From an uncultured Lachnospiraceae bacterium (lineage in GTDB: Bacteria; Bacillota; Clostridia; Lachnospirales; Lachnospiraceae), in contig CAJKGK010000001.1 of assembly GCA_905199445.1 (NCBI GenBank), positions 124,001 to 188,000 of the forward strand: 64,000 nucleotides of DNA, given 5' to 3'. The notes beneath the pieces were generated by a model. It saw nothing but the letters and a program-made list of their open reading frames with translations. It was not told the origin of the DNA and searched no databases. This document shows positions 36,023-43,221 of this stretch, one piece after another; position 1 is the first letter of the stretch; every line of letters starts with the position of its first letter. The position numbers were made by a program, and so were the translations under genes.

Positions 36023-36877
36023 TCATGTTCGGGAAAAATATTTATCCCTCCAAATCCGCGCCGCCTTCTGAAGCTTCACCGCATTGTCTGCCAGGGTATC
36101 ATATTGAGCCTTTATATCCATAAGCTGTTTTTCATGATGTGCCTGAGTACACTCAAGGCACTGGGACAGCCTGCAAATCTCCTTTTCCTTTTTTTCCAGC
36201 CGATCAGACAGTCGATCAATCTGTGCCTGACACATCTGCTTTTCCTCAGATAAACAGACGATTTGGTTCATCTTTTCTTCCATCTCCATAACCAGACAGC
36301 CTGCCGCACAACGTATGGATTCAAAGTCCTTCGGACCGGCAAGCGTACAAGGCAGAAAGCTTCCATTCTCATCTGACCTAAATGCCCTGATCATGCCGGT
36401 GTTTTTCTCAGCATCCGGTATAATATACCGTTGTTCTCCAAAATCAAAAAAAGTTACCAATGCAGGCACCTTGTATCCGGAATCAATCAGCCTGGCATTT
36501 TCGTCTTTCAAAGGGCACCTGCACTGAAGCTCCCAACATGATCGAACCGGATTCCACGTCTGAAAAAACAGGTACAGCTCCTGATTAAAAACATCAAGCT
36601 GCAGCTGTTCAAACTGCGCTGCAGTTTCACCCGTTTCTGCCAGCACAAAGCATTCCGGGCTTCCACAGCAGCCAAAGGCCATCTCATTTTTTATGTTTAC
36701 ATACGCAAAATAAATCCGATGGTCAAACATCGCTGAGGTCAGTCCGTGCAGGCAGTCATTAACAAGGATATGCGGTCTGGCATTTCGGTACACCGGCGTA
36801 TGCAAAGCCAGAACAAGACTGCCCTGTGCGTAAATGATCAGACAATGTTTTTCATCGATCCTGTAGATCTGATCCAT
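36023..36877 (-). CDS. hypothetical protein, beta-rich domain plus C-terminal coiled coil
   Basis: I do not recognise this family. Residues 1 to about 195 alternate short strands with aromatic and Cys residues. Residues about 198-275 form a long heptad-patterned coiled coil (e.g. QIDRLSDRLEKKEKEICRLS). There is no signal peptide or membrane segment. It starts at 36877 behind a GGGAGG site and diverges from the Cys-rich protein at 36984 across a 106-bp gap holding a SigK-like promoter. That neighbour suggests a possible spore-related structural role, which is inference only. Confidence 0.7.
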   Translation of the reverse strand: MDQIYRIDEKHCLIIYAQGSLVLALHTPVYRNARPHILVNDCLHGLTSAMFDHRIYFAYVNIKNEMAFGCCGSPECFVLAETGETAAQFEQLQLDVFNQELYLFFQTWNPVRSCWELQCRCPLKDENARLIDSGYKVPALVTFFDFGEQRYIIPDAEKNTGMIRAFRSDENGSFLPCTLAGPKDFESIRCAAGCLVMEMEEKMNQIVCLSEEKQMCQAQIDRLSDRLEKKEKEICRLSQCLECTQAHHEKQLMDIKAQYDTLADNAVKLQKAARIWRDKYFSRT

Positions 36878-36925
36878 AATTTCCTCCCGGAAAATCTGTC
36901 TTCAATATATATATGAAATATCCGA

Positions 36926-36952
36926 ACAAAAAGACTTTTTCCGCATAATATA
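36926..36952 (+). promoter_or_regulatory. SigK-like promoter of the Cys-rich protein gene
   Basis: AC (36926-36927) and CATAATATA (36944-36952) are 16 bp apart, matching the mother-cell consensus AC-N16/17-CATANNNTA. AGGAAAGG and the ATG at 36984 follow at a suitable distance. The match rests on a short consensus, so it is suggestive. Confidence 0.5.
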
Positions 36953-36983
36953 AAATTAAGTATTCCAGGAAAGGATTTTATCT

Positions 36984-37901
36984 ATGTCTACAAATAAATC
37001 ATGTAACTGCAAATACAGCTGTAAACGTTATGTCAGTCATGGTGCCTGCCATGATTCTTGCGCATCCGGTGAGTGTATTGATGTATGTGTGAACCCCATT
37101 TGCGGGGATCCAGACTGCCTTACCCTACTGGCCCCGGTGGTCTACGACGAGGTCGGCCTGAATCTTTGCCGTACAATCCCCAATATTCCCACAGGGCTTC
37201 CGGCACCTCCGGCCAGTGTCCGTGCCCAGGTTATTGATATCTGCTTTGCAGGCACTCAGGATACAAAAACAAAGGTAACCCCCATTAACGGACGGCCAAA
37301 CTGCAGCCTTGTAACGCTGACCAACCTGAAGGTTACCTTTTTACTCACTTTTTATGACTGCTGCGGAAGGATTTTAAAAACCGAAAATGTAACTGCAACC
37401 TACCTTCCGACGAATAAAAGTGTTGAAGATTACTGCTATCTGGATCCGGATACCAACCCCAGCTGTATTGAGGTGGAAATCTTCACACCTTACGGTACGG
37501 CCTATGCCCCATGTTCAACGGAAGGTGTCCTCCAGTATATCGGTTTTAACACAGTCAACAACTGCCTGCGTCAAGGCTTAAATATGCTGGCCATTCCTAA
37601 AATTCTCAACTACGAAATGGCAGACAACACCATTACAATCGGCCTGACCGTTTATATAAAAAGCATATACTTTTCCCAGTATCTGATTCCGCATAAAGGT
37701 AAGGCCATCGTCCCAAAGGCAGAACCACTGCCTAACGATGACACCATCTGCATGGACTTTGTATGCGGTGATCTACTGGATCTGTCCATTAAACCACTGG
37801 AACTTGGCCCTCCTAAATGTGAAGCTCAGCTAAAAGAACCATGCCAGTCCCAGTGTAATACCTGCTGTAGCCCGGCTTCTTTGGAAAGCACCCCAACCTG
37901 A
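36984..37901 (+). CDS. Cys-rich protein, possible spore-coat or structural protein
   Basis: No named family is recognised. The 305-residue protein has nine Cys in its first 45 residues (for example KSCNCKYSCKRY, then CHDSCASGEC) and seven more near the C-terminus, ending QSQCNTCCSP. The middle third is beta-rich and resembles an extracellular or coat assembly module. No signal peptide is seen. Clustered Cys at both ends suggest disulfide or metal cross-linking of a layer, as in coat or exosporium proteins. A SigK-like promoter upstream supports late sporulation expression. Divergent from the coiled-coil protein, convergent with the AI-2E-type permease. Confidence 0.75.
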   Translation: MSTNKSCNCKYSCKRYVSHGACHDSCASGECIDVCVNPICGDPDCLTLLAPVVYDEVGLNLCRTIPNIPTGLPAPPASVRAQVIDICFAGTQDTKTKVTPINGRPNCSLVTLTNLKVTFLLTFYDCCGRILKTENVTATYLPTNKSVEDYCYLDPDTNPSCIEVEIFTPYGTAYAPCSTEGVLQYIGFNTVNNCLRQGLNMLAIPKILNYEMADNTITIGLTVYIKSIYFSQYLIPHKGKAIVPKAEPLPNDDTICMDFVCGDLLDLSIKPLELGPPKCEAQLKEPCQSQCNTCCSPASLESTPT

Positions 37902-37940
37902 CCAGCCATCGCTTTTCAGTAAGCAGCTTCATCTAAAAAG

Positions 37941-37972
37941 GGCGTTGTGGCCTAAGCCACAACGCCTCTTTT
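37941..37972. terminator. bidirectional terminator between convergent genes
   Basis: GGCGTTGTGGC (37941-37951) and GCCACAACGCC (37956-37966) form a perfect 11-bp stem with a 4-nt loop. TCTTTT follows on the plus strand; AAAAAG precedes it, giving CTTTTT on the minus strand. Confidence 0.9.
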
Positions 37973-37979
37973 CAACAAT

Positions 37980-39194
37980 TTATTCCTGATTTGTAAACTG
38001 CGCCTCATATTCTGCAAGCAGCGCATCCTGACCATTCCGGTGCAGCCCTCGGTGGACAAGCTTTTTCACAATATCATAAATCACGGCAAACACAGGAACG
38101 CCAATAATCATTCCAATAAATCCAAACAGCCCTCCAAAAACAAGGATCGCAAATAATACCCAAAAACTGGATAATCCGGTCACATTTCCCAGGATTCTCG
38201 GTCCCAGTATATTTCCGTCAAACTGCTGCAAAACAATAATAAATGCAAGAAAAACAAGACTCTGGATCGGGCTGACCATTAAAATCAACAGCACCGAAGG
38301 TACCGCACCAATATAAGGACCAAAAAAAGGAATGACATTGGTTACCCCGACGATTACACTGACCAAAAGGGCATAGGGCAGTTTAAAAAGCCACATAAAT
38401 AAAAAGCACAGCAGACCGATAATCGCCGAATCCAGCAGCTTGCCATTGATAAAACCGCAAAACATCCGGTCAGCAAAGCGAACTTCTCCGATAACCACAT
38501 CAGCCCAGCGTTTTTTAAGAACACTGTACACAATAAGGCGCCCCTGCATGGCAAACTGTTTTCGGCTTCCTAAAAGATATATCGCAACAATAAGCCCAAT
38601 AAACAGGTTTTTAAATACAGTTACGATGCCAAACACGCTGGATGTCACGCCGCCAATCACCATCTGAATGTTTGGAAGCAGCTGGGTATTGAGCCAGTCA
38701 GTCAGACGATCGGTAATACCTACAGAAATATTTTCAATATAATTCATAATCACGGTCTGCTCACCTAAAAATTGTGTCAGCCACTGCTCCAGGTATTTAA
38801 TATTAGCCTCCAGCATGGTTACAATTCCCGCAATACTTGTGGCCAGCTGAGGCAAAACCATCATCAACAGCGCAGCTACAATGATAATTCCCAAAAGCAC
38901 AGAAACACCAATGCTCACAGCAGCCCCAATACGCCGCACACGGGCTGACGGTGTTTTTCCCGAAGGCGTCAGCCAGCAGACCAGTTTTTCTTCGAATACA
39001 TTGCAAACCGGCTTCAATAAATAAGCCATGACTCCGCCATAAATAAAGGGTTTTAAAATTCCCACAATCTTCCCCAGCCATGCCCTGATATGATCATTAA
39101 AATAAAGCAGAAAGAAAAACACAATACTTAACGCTATGGCCCCAAACAAAATCAATGCTTTATAGACATAGGGCCTCCAGTTTCTATTTTTCAT
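37980..39194 (-). CDS. AI-2E family transporter (PerM/YtvI-like permease)
   Basis: A 404-residue integral membrane protein with about eight helices and a large non-membrane loop, the layout of the AI-2E transporter (UPF0118) family. Conserved C-terminal stretches such as PFFGPYIGAVPS and LGPRILGNVTGLS are visible. Characterised members export autoinducer-2 or exchange Na+ and H+; many are unassigned, and the name need not mean AI-2. The ATG at 39194 has GAGGGG 6 nt upstream; the ATG at 39200 is too near it. An inverted repeat (39221-39236) lies just upstream. Confidence 0.9.
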   Translation of the reverse strand: MKNRNWRPYVYKALILFGAIALSIVFFFLLYFNDHIRAWLGKIVGILKPFIYGGVMAYLLKPVCNVFEEKLVCWLTPSGKTPSARVRRIGAAVSIGVSVLLGIIIVAALLMMVLPQLATSIAGIVTMLEANIKYLEQWLTQFLGEQTVIMNYIENISVGITDRLTDWLNTQLLPNIQMVIGGVTSSVFGIVTVFKNLFIGLIVAIYLLGSRKQFAMQGRLIVYSVLKKRWADVVIGEVRFADRMFCGFINGKLLDSAIIGLLCFLFMWLFKLPYALLVSVIVGVTNVIPFFGPYIGAVPSVLLILMVSPIQSLVFLAFIIVLQQFDGNILGPRILGNVTGLSSFWVLFAILVFGGLFGFIGMIIGVPVFAVIYDIVKKLVHRGLHRNGQDALLAEYEAQFTNQE

Positions 39195-39220
39195 AAGCAT
39201 CCCCTCTAAAGAAATCTTTA

Positions 39221-39236
39221 TAGTTCTTTAGAACTA
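39221..39236. promoter_or_regulatory. inverted repeat upstream of the AI-2E-type permease
   Basis: TAGTTC-TTTA-GAACTA is a 6-bp inverted repeat about 30 nt upstream of the start codon. A minus-strand TATAGT hexamer lies beside it. It could be an operator or a leader hairpin. Confidence 0.35.
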
Positions 39237-39340
39237 CTATAACATGATTTCCCATACAAAAAAAGATACTTTCGCAAATAGGTTCCTTTCATCTTTCATT
39301 TTTATTTACAAAATTCCACAAAGCAATTTTATCCAGCACT

Positions 39341-39436
39341 TTATCTGTTATTTGGACAAAGTAATTCCAAATAACACCCGATAACCGCTTTTCTATCTAA
39401 ATAAGCATACTTTCCATCATTCTTCATAAATGTCAT
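39341..39436 (-). CDS. tiny ORF (31 aa), uncertain
   Basis: A possible 31-residue peptide starting MTFMKNDGKYAY and ending LCPNNR. AGGTGA lies just upstream of the ATG, a better site than chance usually gives. Its 3' end overlaps a perfect 10-bp hairpin (39347-39375). No family is recognised. It could be a real micropeptide or the surviving start of a lost gene. Confidence 0.3.
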   Translation of the reverse strand: MTFMKNDGKYAYLDRKAVIGCYLELLCPNNR

Positions 39437-39450
39437 TTTCATCACCTCGC

Positions 39451-39606
39451 TTACTGGCCTAAAGCAGAATATCGATGATTGATAGCAAACGCTGGATCCT
39501 CCGGCACATCCACTGGTACAACATCATCCGGAATTACAATTGTATCTAATCTCTTAAGATCGTCTATATTAAACTGAGGCAGCCACTCTTTTTCGGCAAG
39601 GAACAT
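39451..39606 (-). CDS. small acidic ORF (51 aa), uncertain
   Basis: A possible 51-residue peptide, MFLAEKEWLPQFNIDDL to YSALGQ, acidic and Pro/Val-rich in its second half. It ends just before the Shine-Dalgarno of the 31-residue ORF. The frame stays open about 15 codons ahead of the ATG, and there is no clear binding site, so it may be the C-terminal remnant of a larger protein. No homology is recognised by eye. Confidence 0.3.
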   Translation of the reverse strand: MFLAEKEWLPQFNIDDLKRLDTIVIPDDVVPVDVPEDPAFAINHRYSALGQ

Positions 39607-39699
39607 TTTTTTAAGTTTCTTTGATATACTAAGATTAATATTTACTCGTCAGTTATTCCGGCCAAATGTTGAGGCAAAGGCAAACACGCACTATGTGCA

Positions 39700-39939
39700 T
39701 TGGAGGATAATCAATTCCAATCAGATGTAGAATATTTAAATTCTCTATCTATTCCTTTTGTTACTGCTGCTTTCTATAAAGAAGATATGAATGTTCGCAG
39801 CGTTTCTTTTGATTATCAACAGAGTGCTTCTTTAGCTGTAAATCATCTTTATAAATTGGGACATAAAAATATCGCTTACATCAGTGATACGTCCTCTTTT
39901 GATGCAAAATATAATAACGAGGAAGCACTGCAAAATTGA
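39700..39939 (+). pseudogene. LacI-family regulator fragment
   Basis: About 80 to 90 residues match the sensor domain of LacI/GalR regulators: an AAFYKEDMNVRSVSFDY-type segment, then SLAVNHLYKLGHKNIAYISD, a hallmark core. The helix-turn-helix and everything after the first third of the sensor are missing, and no start codon with a binding site precedes it. The codon usage is more AT-rich than the neighbours. It is best read as a decayed gene at the edge of the accessory block. Confidence 0.75.
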
Positions 39940-40117
39940 ATAAGTAACTGGATTAGCTTAATATAAATCCCTAAAATTATTCCTTCAGCATACACACTGC
40001 CATCGTCACAATCCTTGCAACAGCTTTTAAATCTATCGTACAGCTAAAGAGACACCGGAATACAGTTCCGATGTCTCGAAAAAAACATTTTACCCCAACT
40101 CTTGACAAAGAGCCTAA
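39940..40117. other. non-coding remainder of the decayed strip
   Basis: No convincing gene is seen here. A 12-bp stem with one mismatch pairs 40049-40060 (GAGACACCGGAA) with 40066-40077 (TTCCGATGTCTC). It lacks a T run on the plus strand, so it is not a clear terminator. Short open stretches resemble gene ends but cannot be identified. Confidence 0.5.
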
Positions 40118-40161
40118 AAAACCCTTGAAAATGCCCATTTTCTGAGCTTTTCAAGGGTTTT
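40112..40161 (-). terminator. terminator of rpsB-tsf
   Basis: AAAACCCTTGAAAA (40118-40131) and TTTTCAAGGGTTTT (40148-40161) form a perfect 14-bp stem with a 16-nt loop. On the minus strand a T run follows. Its presence shows that transcription from rpsB-tsf is meant to stop here rather than enter pyrH. Confidence 0.9.
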
Positions 40162-40183
40162 AAAATTCATGTTATCCAGGAAA

Positions 40184-41110
40184 TTACATTCCAGCCTGTT
40201 TTGCAACTTCTGCTGCGAAATCATCCTCACGTTTTTCCATGCCTTCGCCTGTTTCATAACGAACGAAAGATTTTACTTTAACAGGAGTTCCGATTTCTTT
40301 AGCCACGCTGTCCACATATTTCTGAACAGTCAGATCACCGTCTTTAACGTATACCTGGTCAACAAGGCATACTTCTTTTAATTCTTTATTCAGACGGCCA
40401 ATGATCATCTTATCAATGATGTTTTCCGGCTTGTCCGGATTTTCATTCATCGCAGCTACTTTTAAGATTTCTTTTTCATGTTCAATGAAATCTGCAGGAA
40501 CTTCGGATCTGTCTACATACTTAGGATTCATAGCTGCGATCTGCATTGCAACATTTTTACCACATTCAGCGACTGCTGCTGCATCTGCTGCTGTCTCAAG
40601 TTCAACAACAACACCGATCTTTCCGCCGCCGTGAATATATGTTGTCACAACACCATTTTCAGCTGTAACTTTCTGGAATCTACGGATGCTTAATTTTTCA
40701 CCGATCACAGCGATCTTCTGAGAAAGTGCCTGCTCAACAGTTAAACCAGCATCTTCCAGCCATGCTTCAGCCATGAAAGCTTCAAGGTTTTCAGCCTTTG
40801 TATCAAGAGCTTGTGCTGCAACCTTTGCAACATAAGCCTGGAAATCAGCATTCTTCGCAACAAAGTCAGTTTCGCTGTTTACTTCAACGATTGATGCAGC
40901 TTTGCTATCTTCTGCAACCTCAACTGCTACAATACCTTCAGCTGCAATTCTGTTGGCTTTTTTAGCCATAGCGGCAAGTCCTTTTTCACGTAAGAACTCT
41001 ACTGCTTTTTCCATATCACCATTTGTTTCATTGAGAGCTTTTTTGCAGTCCATCATACCGGCGCCTGTAGCTTCTCTCAGTTCTTTTACCATTGCTGCTG
41101 TAATTGCCAT
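40184..41110 (-). CDS. tsf: elongation factor Ts
   Basis: EF-Ts exchanges GDP for GTP on EF-Tu. The 308-residue protein has the N-terminal UBA-like domain with VKELREATGAGMMDCKKAL and the TDFVAKN core motif that contacts EF-Tu. The dimerisation domain follows. An AAAGAAT-type site with GGAGG precedes the ATG at 41110. It lies 32 nt after rpsB, the near-universal pair. Unusually, pyrH does not follow; a terminator and a decayed strip do. Confidence 0.98.
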   Translation of the reverse strand: MAITAAMVKELREATGAGMMDCKKALNETNGDMEKAVEFLREKGLAAMAKKANRIAAEGIVAVEVAEDSKAASIVEVNSETDFVAKNADFQAYVAKVAAQALDTKAENLEAFMAEAWLEDAGLTVEQALSQKIAVIGEKLSIRRFQKVTAENGVVTTYIHGGGKIGVVVELETAADAAAVAECGKNVAMQIAAMNPKYVDRSEVPADFIEHEKEILKVAAMNENPDKPENIIDKMIIGRLNKELKEVCLVDQVYVKDGDLTVQKYVDSVAKEIGTPVKVKSFVRYETGEGMEKREDDFAAEVAKQAGM

Positions 41111-41142
41111 GATTCTTTCCTCCGTTCAAAATTAAGAATGTT

Positions 41143-41880
41143 TTAAGCCTCTACTGCTTCCTCTGCTGTTTCTTCAGCAGGCGCTTCCTCATAAGCTTCG
41201 CCCTGATTTGCTTCGATTACAGCGTCAGCCATTTTGGCAACGATTAATTTAACGGCTCTGATGGCGTCATCATTACCTGGAATTACATAGTCAAGTTCTT
41301 CAGGATCACAGTTTGTATCTGCGATACCGATTAATGGAATACCTAAAATGTGAGCTTCCTGGATACAGATTCTTTCTTTTCTTGGGTCAACAACAAAGAT
41401 TGCGTCCGGAGCTTTCTTCATGTCTTTGATACCGCCAAGGTTCTTTTCCAGTTTTTCCCATTCTTTCTTTAAAGCTGTAACTTCTTTCTTAGGAAGAACA
41501 TCAAATGTTCCATCTTCAGCCATAGCTTCGATTTCTTTTAATCTGTTAATTCTGCTCTGAATTGTCTTGAAGTTTGTCAGCATACCACCTAACCATCTCT
41601 GGTTGATGTAATACATACCGCAACGTTCTGCTTCTGTTTTAATTGCATCCTGAGCCTGTTTCTTTGTTCCTACAAAAAGGATCTTTCCACCTTCAGCTAC
41701 GATATCTTTGATTGCATTGTATGCATCGTCAACCATACCTACAGATTTCTGTAAGTCGATAATATAGATACCATTTCTTTCTGTGTAGATGTAAGGAGCC
41801 ATCTTAGGGTTCCATCTTCTTGTCTGATGGCCGAAATGTACGCCGGCTTCAAGTAACTGTTTCATTGAAATAACGCTCAT
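41143..41880 (-). CDS. rpsB: 30S ribosomal protein S2
   Basis: S2 joins the small subunit late and helps bind S1 and mRNA. The 245-residue protein starts MSVISMKQLLEAGVHFGHQT, the family signature; the frame opens farther upstream, but the ATG at 41880 has GGAGG 6 nt ahead. A typical acidic tail (EEAPAEETAEEAVEA) ends it. The start is preceded by about 120 nt of structured leader, suggesting autoregulation by S2 or control by attenuation. It is first in the rpsB-tsf transcript. Confidence 0.98.
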   Translation of the reverse strand: MSVISMKQLLEAGVHFGHQTRRWNPKMAPYIYTERNGIYIIDLQKSVGMVDDAYNAIKDIVAEGGKILFVGTKKQAQDAIKTEAERCGMYYINQRWLGGMLTNFKTIQSRINRLKEIEAMAEDGTFDVLPKKEVTALKKEWEKLEKNLGGIKDMKKAPDAIFVVDPRKERICIQEAHILGIPLIGIADTNCDPEELDYVIPGNDDAIRAVKLIVAKMADAVIEANQGEAYEEAPAEETAEEAVEA

Positions 41881-42000
41881 AATATACCTCCATTGGTTTG
41901 TGCTTCCGCAGATTTCACCTTTTTCAAAAAACCCGAAACACAAAAATCGGGTGTATTCGGGCACCCTTCTGAAAAATCGATCTGCGTGTTAAATTTACCG
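41881..42000 (-). promoter_or_regulatory. structured 5' leader of rpsB, possible attenuator
   Basis: On the minus strand the leader can fold in two ways. Hairpin A pairs ACCCGA (41952-41947) with TCGGGT (41936-41931) and is followed by a T run, like a terminator. Hairpin B pairs CACCC/GGGTG at 41949-41953 and 41962-41966, sharing bases with A, so the two exclude each other. A closing helix joins 41980-41986 (CGCAGAT on the RNA) to 41907-41913 (ATCTGCG). The arrangement resembles ribosomal-protein leaders that sense free protein. Confidence 0.55.
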
Positions 42001-42006
42001 TGTAGA

Positions 42007-42036
42007 ATTATAACACAAAAGGCCTGCCGTAAGCAA
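42007..42036 (-). promoter_or_regulatory. rpsB promoter nested in the codY terminator
   Basis: On the minus strand, TTGCTT (42036-42031) and TATAAT (42012-42007) are 18 bp apart. The spacer and -35 lie inside the codY terminator stem. Confidence 0.7.
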
Positions 42037-42043
42037 GCCTTTT
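42017..42043 (-). terminator. terminator of codY
   Basis: AAAAGGCCTGC (42017-42027) pairs with GCAAGCCTTTT (42033-42043), an 11-bp stem with one wobble. TTTTGTG follows on the minus strand. Confidence 0.75.
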
Positions 42044-42074
42044 CTTTACGATTATTTAAACTTTTTAACCATTA

Positions 42075-42842
42075 TTATTTCAGTTTTTTAAGTTCATCAA
42101 ATACAACATCATTAATGACCTTAATGTAGGTTCCCTTCATACCTGATGAACGGGATTCAATAACGCCGGCACTTTCAAACTTTCTCAGTGCATTGACAAT
42201 AACGGAACGGGTAATGCCCACTCTGTCCGCAATTTTACTGGCCACGAGAATCCCTTCATTGCCTTCAAGCTCATCGAAAATATGAGTAATGGCTTCAAGC
42301 TCGGAAAAGGACAGTGTACTGATTGCCGAGCGGACAATTTGAATCTTTCTTGTCTCCTCAGCACTCTCTTCATTGACTGAACGCAGCATTTCAAGACCAA
42401 CGACCGTTGTTCCGTATTCACTGAGAATAATATCATCGATCTCATATGGAACCGTATCCCTATAGATAAACAGTGTTCCCAGACGTTCTCCTGCAATATC
42501 AATGGGCGTTACAATAGCTTCATATTTAGAGACATCATCACCGGTAAATCCCAACGTCATCAGATTCACGTTTTCTTTTGTAGACAAAATGTTTAACATA
42601 CGTTCATTAAGCAGGGCATCGATGTGTTCACCCACGTTATCACAAATCAGTTCGTGGATGACCGCAATACCTGTACGGTCTTTAATCCCCAGCACTTTCC
42701 CTTTTTTACTGATCACCAGAATATTTGATTCCAATATCTCACTTAAAACCTGACAAATATCATTAAAAACAACCATATTGGAATTATTATTATGAAGCAG
42801 TTTATTGATTTTCCTTGTTTTATCCAATAATTGTACGCCCAT
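42075..42842 (-). CDS. codY: GTP-sensing pleiotropic repressor CodY
   Basis: CodY senses GTP and branched-chain amino acids and represses nutrient-scavenging genes in rich conditions. The 255-residue protein has an N-terminal GAF sensor domain and a C-terminal winged helix, with IADRVGITRSVIVNALRKFE as the recognition helices. GGGAGG precedes the ATG at 42842. It lies between topA and rpsB, as in many Firmicutes. The 5' gap has a 7-bp hairpin at 42895-42915. Candidate CodY boxes in this window are weak. Confidence 0.97.
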   Translation of the reverse strand: MGVQLLDKTRKINKLLHNNNSNMVVFNDICQVLSEILESNILVISKKGKVLGIKDRTGIAVIHELICDNVGEHIDALLNERMLNILSTKENVNLMTLGFTGDDVSKYEAIVTPIDIAGERLGTLFIYRDTVPYEIDDIILSEYGTTVVGLEMLRSVNEESAEETRKIQIVRSAISTLSFSELEAITHIFDELEGNEGILVASKIADRVGITRSVIVNALRKFESAGVIESRSSGMKGTYIKVINDVVFDELKKLK

Positions 42843-43221
42843 TTCATACCTCCCAAAAAACTGTCAAACTTTTCTTTAATATATATCTAATTAGGGAAAC
42901 AGTCTTTATGTTTCCTTAAGTCTAACACAATATTCCGACAATAACAAGCCCTTTACGAAAATTTATATGTATTTTCCTTAAATTTCTAAAAAAATGGTCT
43001 ATAGAAATTTTTTTGATTACATCATAAATTCAGTGAAATTTTCGCCTTCATTTTTTCGACAAAGCAAAGGACTGATACTGATTTCATCCAATGAGCTTCA
43101 CCCCCCCCCCAAAAAACAAACCCGAAGGATACGCAAAAAAACAGAACCCACAGAATAAATCCTGCGGGTCCATGCCCAATCATCAGCAAACAACGCCAGT
43201 CTATACGGACCTGGTTATCAA
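42843..43221. other. codY-topA intergenic region with C10A6 tract
   Basis: No gene is seen in these 379 bp. The codY Shine-Dalgarno is at the left, then the GGAAACA/TGTTTCC hairpin (42895-42915). AT-rich sequence follows that may hold the codY promoter. Ten C and six A occupy 43101-43116, and the topA terminator is at the right. Confidence 0.8.
43135..43169 (-). terminator. terminator of topA
   Basis: On the minus strand ACCCGCAG (43169-43162) pairs with CTGTGGGT (43153-43146) through one G-U pair, with an 8-nt loop. Seven T follow after a short gap. Confidence 0.75.

Noticed and set aside
37980..39194. Naming the AI-2E-type permease as a quorum-sensing exporter
   Set aside because: Family members have several transport roles and there is no luxS or lsr gene in the window.
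40049..40077. Plus-strand terminator for the LacI-family fragment
   Set aside because: The stem is good but is followed by A residues on the plus strand rather than T; it is listed only as an unexplained inverted repeat.
43101..43116. C10A6 as a slippery frameshift site
   Set aside because: It lies outside any coding region, so a translational role is not possible; kept only as a possible length-variable tract.
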